A stretch of DNA of 64,000 bases. It comes from Thermococcus alcaliphilus. Lineage in GTDB: Archaea > Methanobacteriota_B > Thermococci > Thermococcales > Thermococcaceae. The translations under genes were made by a program, and so were the position numbers. Positions 1 to 7,943 of this stretch are shown one piece after another. How positions within the stretch are numbered: the first letter of the stretch is position 1; every line of letters starts with the position of its first letter. The stretch lies in the NCBI RefSeq assembly GCF_024054535.1, contig NZ_JAMXLV010000024.1, forward strand, positions 104,202 through 168,201, written 5' to 3'. Below the pieces are notes generated by a model. It had not been told where the DNA came from. It ran no database searches and saw only the letters and a program-made list of their open reading frames with translations.

Positions 1-166
1 CGTGGTTTTTCCCGTGCCTTGGGATGAAAGCAACCTCAACTCCCTCAATCTCCCCTATTTCCACTGGGGCTGATGGCCTGCCATAGGGAGTGTGCACCTT
101 TATTGCTTCTCTTGGCTCAAATACCCCATAAACTCCGGAACCGCCAATAATTCCTATCTTCGGCAT
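1..166 (-). CDS. S-methyl-5'-thioadenosine/inosine phosphorylase, N-terminal part (runs off window)
   Basis: Only the first 55 codons or so are present; the rest lies left of base 1. The protein opens MPKIGIIGGSGVYG, the phosphate-binding glycine-rich start of the purine nucleoside phosphorylase/MTAP family, and goes on to the conserved segment IPRHGKNH. Family members split methylthioadenosine (or methylthioinosine in Pyrococcus) into a base and methylthioribose-1-phosphate for methionine salvage. The ATG at 166 is preferred over the in-frame ATG at 172 because GGTGAT then sits at normal ribosome-site distance. In Pyrococcus the MTIP gene lies close to the proteasome-chaperone genes, which matches the pbaB-type gene at 2265. 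Confidence 0.85.
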   Translation of the reverse strand, partial: MPKIGIIGGSGVYGVFEPREAIKVHTPYGRPSAPVEIGEIEGVEVAFIPRHGKNH

Positions 167-280
167 TGGCATCACCAGTGAAAGTTTTCAAGCTGGAAAT
201 ATTTAAGTTTAGTGTGGCTTGGGTGTCAAAAGGAGAAAAAGTTATATTTTTGATCGCAAAGTTAACGCAAGGTGTACAAT

Positions 281-1186
281 TTGATCAGCAGGGAAGAGTT
301 GGAGTTTCTAATAAACCTGCTGGACAAATACCCGCTCGAAAGCATTAACAGCATAGCCAAAAAAGAAAACATCAGCTATGCAAAGCTCAAAAAGCTCTTT
401 GACAAATATTACGGACCATCCAAAAGCGTCACTGTATCTGCCTCCATAAGCATAGCCAAACTCGGCCTCATGAGCTACGTGGCATTTCTATCGGTTCCAA
501 GGGAGAACATAAAACTCACAATCACCAAAATGTACCGCAACCCCTTTATTCCCGTTGCAGTCCCGTTTTTCGGTTTTATAAATGGAGTCTCTACAGTAAT
601 GTATATCCCTCTAGAGCAGAGGGACAAAATAGACGAACTGCTGTCAAGGTATTCCCCAAATTATGAATACTACGAGGCATATGCTTATCCTCCAAGGAAA
701 GTGGAGTTTGGGAAGTGGGAGTTTAGCTATGACTACGCCCTCTTGCTCGATATCTTAAAAAGAGATGCAAGAACACCGATGAAGGAAATAGAAGAAGCCT
801 TAGGAAAAAAGAGACCAACAATAAGGTACATGATAAACAGGCTCAAGGAGCTAGGAATACTTAGAGGCTTTATGACGGTGGTAAATGAAGAAGCCTACAA
901 CAGGGGATTCTGTGGAATAGCAAGATCTCTCAACGAAGAATTTTTAGATAAGTTCAAAGAGCATGAGATAATGATCGGTGTAATAAAGCCTGCGGGCTAT
1001 CTCATAGAATGGTACTTCTCAAGTGAAGAGGACATATACCAAAAAATTCTCGAATTTAGTAAGTACGTTGATAGGTTTGGCATATACTATTTCGACATGT
1101 TTGATTTCGGGATAAGAGGATTTTCGTTTTCCAAAGCAGTGAAAAAAGATGGAAAAGGATACCACTCTATTCTGGATTTTGATTAA
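281..1186 (+). CDS. Two-winged-helix transcriptional regulator (AsnC-like HTH)
   Basis: A 301-residue protein with one helix-turn-helix near residues 10-45 (SINSIAKKENISYAKLKKL) and a second, clearer AsnC-type winged helix near 160-200 (ARTPMKEIEEALGKKRPTIR followed by MINRLKELGILRG). The part between them is not recognised and there is no obvious ligand domain, so the target is unknown. I start it at TTG 281 because AAGGTG at 269-274 is then spaced six bases upstream; a GTG at 272 is the in-frame alternative but has no ribosome site. The gene is divergent from the MTA phosphorylase and its last 20 bases overlap the convergent end of the next gene. Confidence 0.7.
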   Translation: MISREELEFLINLLDKYPLESINSIAKKENISYAKLKKLFDKYYGPSKSVTVSASISIAKLGLMSYVAFLSVPRENIKLTITKMYRNPFIPVAVPFFGFINGVSTVMYIPLEQRDKIDELLSRYSPNYEYYEAYAYPPRKVEFGKWEFSYDYALLLDILKRDARTPMKEIEEALGKKRPTIRYMINRLKELGILRGFMTVVNEEAYNRGFCGIARSLNEEFLDKFKEHEIMIGVIKPAGYLIEWYFSSEEDIYQKILEFSKYVDRFGIYYFDMFDFGIRGFSFSKAVKKDGKGYHSILDFD

Positions 1187-2111
1187 CTTTAATCCCCAAA
1201 AATTCACAGTATTCTATGCCATGGATATCTCCAGATGCTTGATATTCAAGCGCCCTGCAGTCGTGACATGTGTATTTAAAGGGGCACGAGCGACAGAGAG
1301 TTATATTATCTTTGGTAAGTGTCCAAAACTGATTCAGAACTTTTCTTCTAGGCAGGTACCAGAGTTTATCTTTTCTTATGTTGCCAACCACGAAATTCCT
1401 CAGCAAGGGGCAGGGAGTTATGTAACCATCTGCAGCTATAGCGATCGTACCAGCCAAGCAACTGTGGTACTTGTTTGGAGAGGAAGGCAAGAGCTTCTTA
1501 ACCTCAAACAGGTTAAAATCAACGTTTTTTAGTGAGCCCGGAAAAAGAACATCCACATAAACTTCTCCAGGAAACTCAACTTTTTGCTGAAGAAGCTCAG
1601 TGTATTCCTTATACCTTGCCATTATCAGTGCTCCATGAGCCCATTTTAGATGTTCCAACTCCGAGAGAGTATCTTCCGAATACTCCATCTCCACTATCAC
1701 CTTTAAGCCTTCCACCGGATCAAGGGCATCGATGTCTTCAATTCTAATCGTGGCAAAAACATCTCCAGAAAACTCTGCTAGGGCGTGCTTTGTAACTTCT
1801 ATTAACTCTTCAACTTCGTCATAGTTAACCAAGTATATCTCCTGACCGCCCAGTCTTGTAAACTCTTTAACCACCCTTTCAATTTCTTCCATCCCTATTT
1901 TTTCGTCTCTCAAGATAAACCTGTTGTTTCCTATGCAGCCGAGAGAACGGGGAATACCATAAATCTCCGAGAATTTTCCTTTTCCACTGCCGAGGCTTAG
2001 AATAATCCTCTCCAGTTTTCCATTATGGGGTTTATAGCTCCACGGCGGCTTTGCCACACTTGCAATCTTTAATCTATTGACACTAAACTTCCAATGATCG
2101 CTACTATCCAT
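1167..2111 (-). CDS. SPASM-domain protein, degenerate radical-SAM relative
   Basis: A 314-residue protein. The C-terminal third carries a SPASM/twitch-like cysteine set: CLAG...PCPLLRNFVVGNI near 230-250, then CRSCPFKYTCHDC (C-x2-C-x5-C-x2-C) near 280, and a final YCEF. The N-terminal half has the alternating strand/helix texture of a radical-SAM barrel, but the CxxxCxxC triad that binds the SAM cluster is missing; only one Cys (GCIGNN) is near the expected place. It therefore looks like an auxiliary-cluster protein that lost SAM chemistry, or a subunit of such an enzyme. ATG 2111 is chosen (GGTGG five bases upstream) over GTG 2120. Its end overlaps the winged-helix gene tail to tail. Confidence 0.6.
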   Translation of the reverse strand: MDSSDHWKFSVNRLKIASVAKPPWSYKPHNGKLERIILSLGSGKGKFSEIYGIPRSLGCIGNNRFILRDEKIGMEEIERVVKEFTRLGGQEIYLVNYDEVEELIEVTKHALAEFSGDVFATIRIEDIDALDPVEGLKVIVEMEYSEDTLSELEHLKWAHGALIMARYKEYTELLQQKVEFPGEVYVDVLFPGSLKNVDFNLFEVKKLLPSSPNKYHSCLAGTIAIAADGYITPCPLLRNFVVGNIRKDKLWYLPRRKVLNQFWTLTKDNITLCRSCPFKYTCHDCRALEYQASGDIHGIEYCEFLGIKVNQNPE

Positions 2112-2264
2112 GCCAACCACCGTGAAAGGGTCGCATTTATGGTTGATATACTTTTTCTATTCATATTTTATTAACCACTAAAAAAAGTAACACAAATCTG
2201 TACACTAACAACGGCAAAAGATTTAATAACATTTAATTACTAAATTGTTGTGGGAGGTGAGAGA

Positions 2265-2987
2265 ATGCAAAAGCCGGTTGAGCTGATACTTCCAAAAATT
2301 GAAAGGCCCATTTTTATTGAAGGATACCCCGGGATTGGGCTTGTAGGGCATATAGCCGCTAATTTTATAGCAAAAGAACTCAACATGGAAATGATAGGCT
2401 ACGTGGAGAGCCCGTTTTTACCACCAATGTCTCTAATTCTGGAAGGCAAACCAAATCCGCCGTTAAGATTCTACGGGAAGGACAACATTATCATTGCTGT
2501 TGCAGATATATACATTCCTCCAACCTTAGTAAACGAGATAGCAAAAGAAATCGTTGGCTACCTAAAAGAAAACAACGCTGAGAAGGTAATTTCACTTGGC
2601 GGCATGGGGATTGGCTTTTTCAAAGAACAAATGGAAGTCTGGGGCGTAGGTGGGAGTGAAGAGGAGAACAAGGATTTGGAAAAATTGGGGGTCAAGATAC
2701 TGAAATACGGCTCCATAATGGGGATGAGCGGAAAGCTGTTGTGGGAAGCGAGTAAAGAAAGACTCAAAGCATATGCCCTTTTGGGAGAGACCTTCGGTGA
2801 TAGACCTGATCCAAGGGCAGCGGCAAATGTAATTGAGATACTCAAAAACCTCGCCCCAATAGAGATTTCAACGGAGCCTTTACTCAAGGAAGCACAGATG
2901 ATAGAGGAGCAGCTAAGAAAAATGCACGAACAAATGGAGTCCGCTAGAAGAAGGGCCGAAAAAGAATATGAAAGCGTTTATCTGTGA
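2265..2987 (+). CDS. pbaB: PAC2-family proteasome assembly chaperone/activator homolog (PbaB-like)
   Basis: 240 residues. The PAC2 fold signature is clear near the N-terminus (FIEGYPGIGLVGHIAANFIA) and again at SLGGMGIG. The last 40 residues form a charged helix ending in Val-Tyr-Leu, which fits the HbYX (hydrophobic-Tyr-any) tail used by proteasome activators to dock on the 20S alpha ring; Pyrococcus PbaB is known to activate the proteasome in this way. The ATG at 2265 directly follows GGAGGTGAG, so an in-frame GTG at 2250 is unlikely to be used. The DUF473 gene follows nine bases later with its own GAGGTGAG site, suggesting one transcript. Assignment to PbaB rather than PbaA rests on the tail. 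Confidence 0.75.
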   Translation: MQKPVELILPKIERPIFIEGYPGIGLVGHIAANFIAKELNMEMIGYVESPFLPPMSLILEGKPNPPLRFYGKDNIIIAVADIYIPPTLVNEIAKEIVGYLKENNAEKVISLGGMGIGFFKEQMEVWGVGGSEEENKDLEKLGVKILKYGSIMGMSGKLLWEASKERLKAYALLGETFGDRPDPRAAANVIEILKNLAPIEISTEPLLKEAQMIEEQLRKMHEQMESARRRAEKEYESVYL

Positions 2988-2996
2988 GGTGAGAGT

Positions 2997-3377
2997 ATGG
3001 AACTCCTTGTACTTGGTGGGATAGCCCGGAGAACCCTTGATCAACTTTTAAGAAACCCTTATAGAACAGTAGAGGTGAGGAGTGCAAGAAACGTTATTGT
3101 TACTCGAAAATTAAAGCCAGGAGAAAGGGTATTCTTAACCTATGAAACCCCTCAAGACATAACCCGCGGAACAGAGGGGATAATAGCGGAAGTGTTAAAG
3201 ATAGAAGAGATGGAACAGAGGATACCTTGGGAAGAGAGCGATGAGCGAGAAGTTACCGTGTGCAGAATACAGCTAAGGCTTGTGGGACTGGGGAAGGTAA
3301 TTGAAGTTTCAAGCGAAGACAACGTAATGAAGGTAAAAGTTAGAGAAATGCTTCCACAGGAAATGGCAATGGGTTAG
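2997..3377 (+). CDS. DUF473 family protein
   Basis: A 126-residue archaeal protein that I recognise as DUF473 from its opening (LVLGGIARRTLDQLLRNPYR) and the DITRGTEGIIAEV segment. No catalytic residues are evident and no function is established. It follows pbaB by nine bases with a strong GAGGTGAG ribosome site and is probably cotranscribed with it. Its last four bases overlap the convergent end of nucS. Confidence 0.75.
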   Translation: MELLVLGGIARRTLDQLLRNPYRTVEVRSARNVIVTRKLKPGERVFLTYETPQDITRGTEGIIAEVLKIEEMEQRIPWEESDEREVTVCRIQLRLVGLGKVIEVSSEDNVMKVKVREMLPQEMAMG

Positions 3378-4126
3378 TCAAAAAGAGTTTTTTGCCTTCC
3401 CCTTTTGGATTTTCCCCTTTTTGGAGGGGTCAGCTTTCTAAACTCCAATCCTTCTTTTTCCAGAAGTTTTTTGGCACCGGAAGTTAGAGACGGAGCAACC
3501 AAAATGCCGCGCACTTTTTCATGCTCTTCCTTCATAGCCTCGACATATCTCTTTAGCTGGCTGACAGCATGTAAATCAGCCCTCCTGCGCTTGAGCTCAA
3601 GGATAACAATGTTTCCCTCTTTGTCCACTCCAAGAACGTCCACGATTCCATGCTTTATGGGCTTCTCCTTGAATAGCGGTTTAAAGCCGTCTTCAATAAG
3701 CGAAGGGTTCTCAAAGATTAGATCCGCCATTTCAGCTTCACTACCCGTTAATGCTAACTCCTCATAGTCTTCCGCCTGAAAATAGGATATAAGGTAAACA
3801 TGGAGGAGTTCCACTTCAAGAATCTCCCGAGGCTTTCGCCGGATGCTCCTTAGGAATATCTTGTCTTCTTTTACTTCAAGCCCGACAGAGCTCCCAGGGG
3901 GTTGCCAATTGACAGGCTCTCGCTTTTCCTTTTGGTGAATTAAAAAGGAGCCATCAGGCTTTATTAATATAACTCTATCACCTGGGCCGAGTTCACTCTT
4001 GGCCCTCCCATCGTAAAAAACTCTACAATGGGCAAAAATATTTACTATAGCCTCTTTTGAAAGGGCCCGGTTGAAAATATTCACGATCTCTTCGTAAGTT
4101 GGGTTCAGCTTTGCCTCTACTTTCAT
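3374..4126 (-). CDS. nucS: Mismatch/ssDNA endonuclease NucS (EndoMS)
   Basis: 250 residues, the usual length. The C-terminal RecB-like nuclease core carries D163 (GIVDVLG), E177 and K179 (ELKRRR) and the later Q190/Y194 pair (SQLKRY), matching the D-ExK-QxxxY active site. The protein ends QKTLFD, a PCNA-interacting motif, consistent with the known coupling of NucS to the sliding clamp. In Thermococcales this enzyme cuts both strands at mismatches and also branched DNA. It lies just upstream of nothing obvious in its own direction and converges on the DUF473 gene by four bases; radA is 45 bases upstream on the same strand, so a DNA-repair pair is plausible. Confidence 0.95.
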   Translation of the reverse strand: MKVEAKLNPTYEEIVNIFNRALSKEAIVNIFAHCRVFYDGRAKSELGPGDRVILIKPDGSFLIHQKEKREPVNWQPPGSSVGLEVKEDKIFLRSIRRKPREILEVELLHVYLISYFQAEDYEELALTGSEAEMADLIFENPSLIEDGFKPLFKEKPIKHGIVDVLGVDKEGNIVILELKRRRADLHAVSQLKRYVEAMKEEHEKVRGILVAPSLTSGAKKLLEKEGLEFRKLTPPKRGKSKRGRQKTLFD

Positions 4127-4171
4127 GGATCCTCAAAGGAAATTTAAAAAAGGGTTTAAAAGGTTAAAGGG

Positions 4172-5239
4172 CTAATCCTCAATTCCTTTTTCAGTGATCC
4201 TAAACGCCGCTTCTCCTTCAGGTAGATGTGGGGAGTCTATAAGTCTTGCAACCCTCTTTCCAGCCTTTCCTTTCCTTAAATAAACTCTAACAGTGGCGGA
4301 GTGTGCTAAGATATGACCGCCTATTGGTCTTGTTGGATCGCCAAAGAATGCATCGGGTCTCGCTTGAACCTGGTTGGTAACGAATACTGCTATATCGTAA
4401 AGGTTGGCCAAACGATGGAGGTCAGCTAAGTGCTTGGCGAGCTTTTGTTGCCTCTCTGCTAATGTCCCCCTCCCCACGTATTCGGATCTAAAGTGTCCTG
4501 TGAGAGAATCCACGACAAGAAGTTTAACCGGCCTGTCGCTTGCAGCCTTTTGTTTAATGATTTCCTCCGCTTTTTCTACAAGGAGCATTTGATGGTTGGA
4601 GTTAAATGCCCTAGCAACGTAAATGTTCTTTAATACTTCCTCTGGATCCATACCCCTGTTTTCTGCTATTTGCTTTATTCTTTCTGGCCTAAATGTATTC
4701 TCGGTATCAATCCAAATCACACTCCCATTCAAGCCACCCTCTTCTGGGGGCTTTTGGACGAGAACAGCCAATGTATGGGCTAATTGAGTCTTTCCCGAGC
4801 CAAATTCTCCAAATACCTCTGAAATGGCTTGTGTTTCAATTCCACCGCCGAGAAGCTTATCCAAGGACTTGCTTCCGGTAGTAATCTTGCCCACAACAGC
4901 TCTCTTTTTTAAATACTCGTCGGCACGCATAAAGGTCCCGATATTGGCAGCTTCTCTCGCGGCTTGAATGATCTTTAGAGCAGCCCCTTCACTTATTCCA
5001 GCAAGCTCTTTTAGTTCCAAAGGAGATGCAACTGCTATTGCTTCCAAACTATCATAACCTGCCTCCCTAAGCTTTTCAGCAGTTGCAGGTCCAACTCCGG
5101 GGAGATCTTCCAAGCTTCTTATTTCCTTCTTTTTGGTTGCTTCTTTATTTGCTTCAATTGACAATTCTTCAAGATCGTCGAGCTCTTCAAACTCTTCAAG
5201 CTCTTTAATTTCATCCTCAACTTTCTTTTTTCTCGCCAT
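4172..5239 (-). CDS. radA: DNA repair and recombination protein RadA
   Basis: 355 residues, normal for archaeal RadA. An acidic N-terminal stretch leads into a helix-hairpin-helix domain ([20 protein letters not shown]) near residues 43-63. The RecA ATPase core follows, with Walker [10 protein letters not shown] near 144-152, Walker B LLVVDS near 240 and the NQVQARPD loop. No intein interrupts it, unlike in some relatives. ATG 5239 is chosen because GGTGA is five bases upstream; the in-frame GTG at 5248 would lie upstream of that site. RadA forms filaments on single-stranded DNA and drives strand exchange. Confidence 0.97.
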   Translation of the reverse strand: MARKKKVEDEIKELEEFEELDDLEELSIEANKEATKKKEIRSLEDLPGVGPATAEKLREAGYDSLEAIAVASPLELKELAGISEGAALKIIQAAREAANIGTFMRADEYLKKRAVVGKITTGSKSLDKLLGGGIETQAISEVFGEFGSGKTQLAHTLAVLVQKPPEEGGLNGSVIWIDTENTFRPERIKQIAENRGMDPEEVLKNIYVARAFNSNHQMLLVEKAEEIIKQKAASDRPVKLLVVDSLTGHFRSEYVGRGTLAERQQKLAKHLADLHRLANLYDIAVFVTNQVQARPDAFFGDPTRPIGGHILAHSATVRVYLRKGKAGKRVARLIDSPHLPEGEAAFRITEKGIED

Positions 5240-5391
5240 AGTTATCACCCATAAGCATGATTCTACATAGTAGTGGATTCAAAGTGCTTATATATTTTTC
5301 CCATGCCCGAAAAAAGGACTTAAAAGCTGAAAATTACAAAACCATTGATTAGTAAAGCTAGAATACAAAAATAAAGGCCCTAAGTTTGAGA

Positions 5392-5413
5392 TTTCCAGTG
5401 GAAATGAAACTCT
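5392..5413 (+). repeat. TTCCANTGGAA dispersed repeat, copy 1
   Basis: TTTCCAGTGGAAATGAAAC followed by TCT, nearly identical to copies at 7265, 7334, 7407 (inverted) and 8592. It ends on top of the stop codon (5412-5414) of the channel-gene fragment on the other strand. The core TTCCAGTGGAA is near-palindromic. Confidence 0.7.
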
Positions 5414-5550
5414 ACTTTGCAGACTTGATAACCAACAGCTTTGCACCTTCTGGAATCGGCTCATCAAGAGGTGGCACGAGGTGAATTTCTTCTTTTGCAT
5501 AACCAAGGAGGAACAAACCGTTTCCTCCTGCACCTATTTTGTTGCAGTCC
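5412..5550 (-). pseudogene. C-terminal fragment of a potassium-channel/TrkA-C protein
   Basis: Read on the minus strand, bases about 5550 to 5412 encode an open tail containing GAGGNGLFLLGYAKEE and EPIPEGAKLLVIKSAK before a TAG. This looks like the RCK/TrkA-C ligand domain that ends archaeal voltage-gated-type K+ channels. It has no start and abuts the TnpB element. An N-terminal fragment of a channel of the same general type lies on the other side of that element at 7083-7226, in the same orientation. The pore and most of the RCK domain are absent, so the gene has been broken and deleted rather than merely interrupted. Confidence 0.6.
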
Positions 5551-6846
5551 TTGACTAATTATCACTAACGAGTTCTTGTGGTGCAGGAGGTTAGCCTCAA
5601 GAGAGAGCATCACAGGACTCACCGAGTCCTCAACTCTCCCGTCATTGACCTTCGGGCTGAACGGAAACAGCCCCAAAAGGTTTTGAACAGCAACAAAATC
5701 CCTATCAGCCTTGAAACCACAAATTGGACACTTGAGAACCCTCCGACGCAGAGCGTCGTCATCAGGCTTTACACGAAAAGCACCACAATGCGGACAAACC
5801 TGAGAAGAATAAAAAGGATTAACGAACACGACAGAAACACCATATTCAACAGCCTTCTCAAAGACAAACCTCTGGAACCCATTCATACTAATATTGTGAA
5901 GTGTATCCCTTAGCCTCTTCTCGTTCTTCCTTCTCTTTCCTGTAATCCTCTGGTTGAAGTTCTTGGGGACAGCCTCAAGGACAATGGTAGTGTTCAACTC
6001 TTTGGCAATTTCAACGAGCCTCTTTGCTAATTTCCTCTGCAAGTCAATCCTCTTGTTCATCTTCCGCCCACCAAACTTCTTGAGGAGTTTCTTACACTTC
6101 CTCGAAGGAGTCTTCCTCTTCCAACCAACCAAGTGAGATTCCTGAATACTTTTCCTCACGCCAGAATAAAACCTAGTCATTCTACCTAAATCCGTCCTAA
6201 CTTGAATCAAAAACTCTTGAGTGCCAAAGGAAACATTATCAGCATTGTAATCTACGCTCAGGAAATTTCCAGTTGGTTTAAGTTCATCAAACTCTTTTTC
6301 GAAGACAAAATACGCAAGAACTTTCCTCTCTTTCTCAACAACACGGAGTTTAACACCCGGTTTAATCTTCCAACCTTCATTGAGATACTTGAAGAAGAGT
6401 TTGTGCGGTTTTAAGGGAAGTTTTATCCTGCCCCCCTTAGTAGTTAGACCTATGATGAGAATCCTCTTCCCGTCCTTGAGGGCATTGAATTGCGGGAACC
6501 TCCTGTAATCCCACAGAGTGTCGTCCAGCCAGAGAGAGACCCGTTTGATGACTGGTTTTTCTGTCCTAGTCTTCCCCTTCTTTTTCAGTTCGAGGAAACT
6601 CTTTGCTCTTGTCACTGCATCCTGACAGACCGTGTAGTAATAGTGGGTTGGAAGATCGTACTCCTCCTTGAGTTTCTCGTAGAAGAGTTTCCTAAGTTTC
6701 AGGTGACTCCTCACTCTGCTCTCGACTGCATACTCGGTTAGGGACTCTAAAATCCTCGAGTATTCAGCATAAACTTCCTTTATTGTCCCAAACTTTTTTC
6801 TCGTGAGTGGGTAACTTTCAAGGACAATTGTTCGGGTTAGTTTCAT
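5464..6846 (-). CDS. tnpB: IS200/IS605-family TnpB (RNA-guided endonuclease type)
   Basis: About 460 residues. The RuvC-like catalytic set looks intact: D199 (SVDYNAD), E291 (IVLEAVPKN) and D381/D383 (ADRDFVAVQN). A zinc ribbon with C351, C354, C373 and C376 (CPHCGAF...CPICGF) sits between the last two. Members of this family are guided by an RNA from the transposon right end. No TnpA transposase is beside it. The frame does not stop where the protein is expected to end, near LLHHKNS (about residue 425); it reads on for some 35 codons into the channel remnant in a wrong frame, so the native stop or right end has been altered. The start ATG at 6846 overlaps the stop of a second TnpB-like N-terminus. 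Confidence 0.9.
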   Translation of the reverse strand: MKLTRTIVLESYPLTRKKFGTIKEVYAEYSRILESLTEYAVESRVRSHLKLRKLFYEKLKEEYDLPTHYYYTVCQDAVTRAKSFLELKKKGKTRTEKPVIKRVSLWLDDTLWDYRRFPQFNALKDGKRILIIGLTTKGGRIKLPLKPHKLFFKYLNEGWKIKPGVKLRVVEKERKVLAYFVFEKEFDELKPTGNFLSVDYNADNVSFGTQEFLIQVRTDLGRMTRFYSGVRKSIQESHLVGWKRKTPSRKCKKLLKKFGGRKMNKRIDLQRKLAKRLVEIAKELNTTIVLEAVPKNFNQRITGKRRKNEKRLRDTLHNISMNGFQRFVFEKAVEYGVSVVFVNPFYSSQVCPHCGAFRVKPDDDALRRRVLKCPICGFKADRDFVAVQNLLGLFPFSPKVNDGRVEDSVSPVMLSLEANLLHHKNSLVIISQGLQQNRCRRKRFVPPWLCKRRNSPRATS

Positions 6847-6998
6847 CCACTCTCAACCTCCCTGAGGAGTTTTTTAAATTCTTGCCTGCGAAGGTAGTTT
6901 ACTCTATTCCAGACTTTGGAGCTGGTTAGGATTAACTCTTTGAGGGTTCTTTCTTGCTCTTTTGAGGGCTGGAGTTTTAGGGTTACTGTTCGCTTCAT
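6843..6998 (-). pseudogene. Truncated N-terminus of a second TnpB
   Basis: A 51-codon frame starting MKRTVTLKLQPSKEQERTLK and continuing VWNRVNYLRRQEFKKLL. This is the opening of a different TnpB lineage from the full-length protein that follows. Its TGA overlaps the ATG of the full TnpB (ATGA at 6843-6846). It sits between an IS left-end hairpin (7073-7105) and the intact tnpB, which suggests that the original element's tnpB was replaced or joined after its first 50 codons by another one. Whether the small peptide is made is unknown. Confidence 0.6.
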
Positions 6999-7072
6999 TT
7001 CAAGGTGTGGTATGTTTTTTAGGCTTTAAAATAGTTTTGCTTTCCTGTTTTCAGGCTAATTTTCAATTACTG

Positions 7073-7105
7073 CATCCCCGCCCTAAAGGGCGAGGCTTTC
7101 AAAAG
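7073..7105 (-). repeat. IS605-type left-end hairpin
   Basis: On the minus strand the sequence runs CTTTTGAAAGCCTCGCCC, TTTA, then GGGCGGGG: a GC-rich hairpin (CGCCC/GGGCG). Close relatives occur alone at 27105-27144 and 28621-28660, and a decayed one at 30131-30212. Here it stands upstream of the TnpB frames in the position expected for the left end of the element, and it interrupts the coding frame of the channel fragment 7083-7226. Confidence 0.65.
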
Positions 7106-7226
7106 AAAAAAATAAGGCCAAGATTATCGCAAGCAAAACCACAGCTAAGGCAAGAGCGAATATTTTGCTCCTTTTTAGCTTTATCCTTATCTTCAAAAGC
7201 CTTCTAACTAACGGAACGGGTATCAT
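7083..7226 (-). pseudogene. N-terminal fragment of an ion-channel gene (Kch-like)
   Basis: ATG 7226 opens a 47-codon frame MIPVPLVRRLLKIRIKLKRS followed by a hydrophobic membrane segment (KIFALALAVVLLAIILAL); it then runs into the IS left end and stops. A short basic N-terminus followed by one membrane helix is typical of archaeal two-TM K+ channels with a C-terminal RCK domain, and a matching C-terminal fragment lies at 5412-5550. About 250 residues between them are missing. The pairing of the two fragments is inference; a search with the joined pieces would settle it. Confidence 0.5.
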
Positions 7227-7264
7227 TGCATTAGAAGTTAAGGTCTAACCTTAAAAAGCTTCAC

Positions 7265-7425
7265 TTTTCCAGTGGAAATAAAACACCACAATTTTGGATA
7301 ATAACGATTGAGTTAATACATCAATGTTCAAAAGTTCCAGTGGAAATAAAGCTCTTTTTCCATGCCCATCTAAGCGTTCATAAAATTATCTAACAAACCC
7401 CTCAGAGTTTCATTTCCACTGGAAC
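7265..7425. repeat. Three TTCCANTGGAA repeat copies in a long gap
   Basis: Copies at 7265-7284 (TTTTCCAGTGGAAATAAAAC), 7334-7352 (GTTCCAGTGGAAATAAAGC) and, inverted, 7407-7425 (GTTTCATTTCCACTGGAAC). The first two start 69 bases apart and the third 73 bases on. The conserved block is about 19-22 bases. No gene is visible between 7227 and 7943 apart from these copies and a weaker one at 7676; the rest is AT-rich. Confidence 0.75.
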
Positions 7426-7675
7426 CTTGTTTTGAAAAATGGACGGATTTTGCGAATGAAGAAAATGCAAAAAGCATTTAAAAAGGCATTTAGCATTTAC
7501 AAATATTAATTTGTTCACGATGCTTAAATGATAAACGAAGGATAGTTATTATCTTTACCATTTATTTATGTCATATTTGAACAATGTTCATAGATAAGTA
7601 TATATGTCCAAAAACACAGAAATAATGGGAGTGTTTACACCAATTTAATAACAAAGGAGTTGGTGTTTTGCGCCG

Positions 7676-7697
7676 CTTCCACAGGAAATACAACTCT
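7676..7697 (+). repeat. Degenerate copy of the dispersed repeat
   Basis: CTTCCACAGGAAATACAACT plus CT matches the consensus TTCCAGTGGAAATGAAACTC with about four differences. It sits upstream of the YbjN-like gene and downstream of the triple cluster. Shorter cores also occur at 7899 (TTCCATTGGAA) and 7951 (TTCCTGTGGAA). Confidence 0.5.
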
Positions 7698-7916
7698 GGG
7701 GGGCTAAGCTACTGTTTAACAATTAACTTTTTGGTAAACATTTTCGTTGAATCCGATGTATATCTAAGACCATCACTGTTCTTATTTTGGAGTACATCTC
7801 TGTTCATTATCTTCTCCATAGGAAACAAGAAATGGATTGCTCAGTGTTTGTTAATTGTAAAATTCCCACGTGGCTTTTGTATTCTTCATGGGCATTGCTT
7901 CCATTGGAAGAGTGAG

Positions 7917-7924
7917 TTTAAATA
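7917..7924 (+). promoter_or_regulatory. TATA box for the YbjN-like gene
   Basis: TTTAAATA lies about 24 bases before the ATG at 7944, the spacing expected for an archaeal TATA box driving a leaderless transcript. No ribosome-binding sequence precedes that ATG, which agrees with leaderless initiation. This supports starting the gene at 7944 instead of further upstream. Confidence 0.5.
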
Positions 7925-7943
7925 CTTCAAAGTTCAACTTCAT

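Noticed and set aside
1149..1747. Plus-strand frames opposite the SPASM gene
   Set aside because: They are antisense to a well-supported coding region and show no family features.
4172..5239. Intein in RadA
   Set aside because: The protein has normal length with uninterrupted Walker A and B motifs.
7265..7425. Possible short CRISPR array (three repeats, 69- and 73-base spacing)
   Set aside because: The third repeat is inverted, repeats are only about 19-22 bases conserved, and further copies are scattered in genes; this is not an ordered array.
7668..7943. N-terminal extension of the YbjN-like protein
   Set aside because: No ribosome site, composition unlike the rest, and it translates repeat DNA; a TATA box inside it points to a start at 7944.
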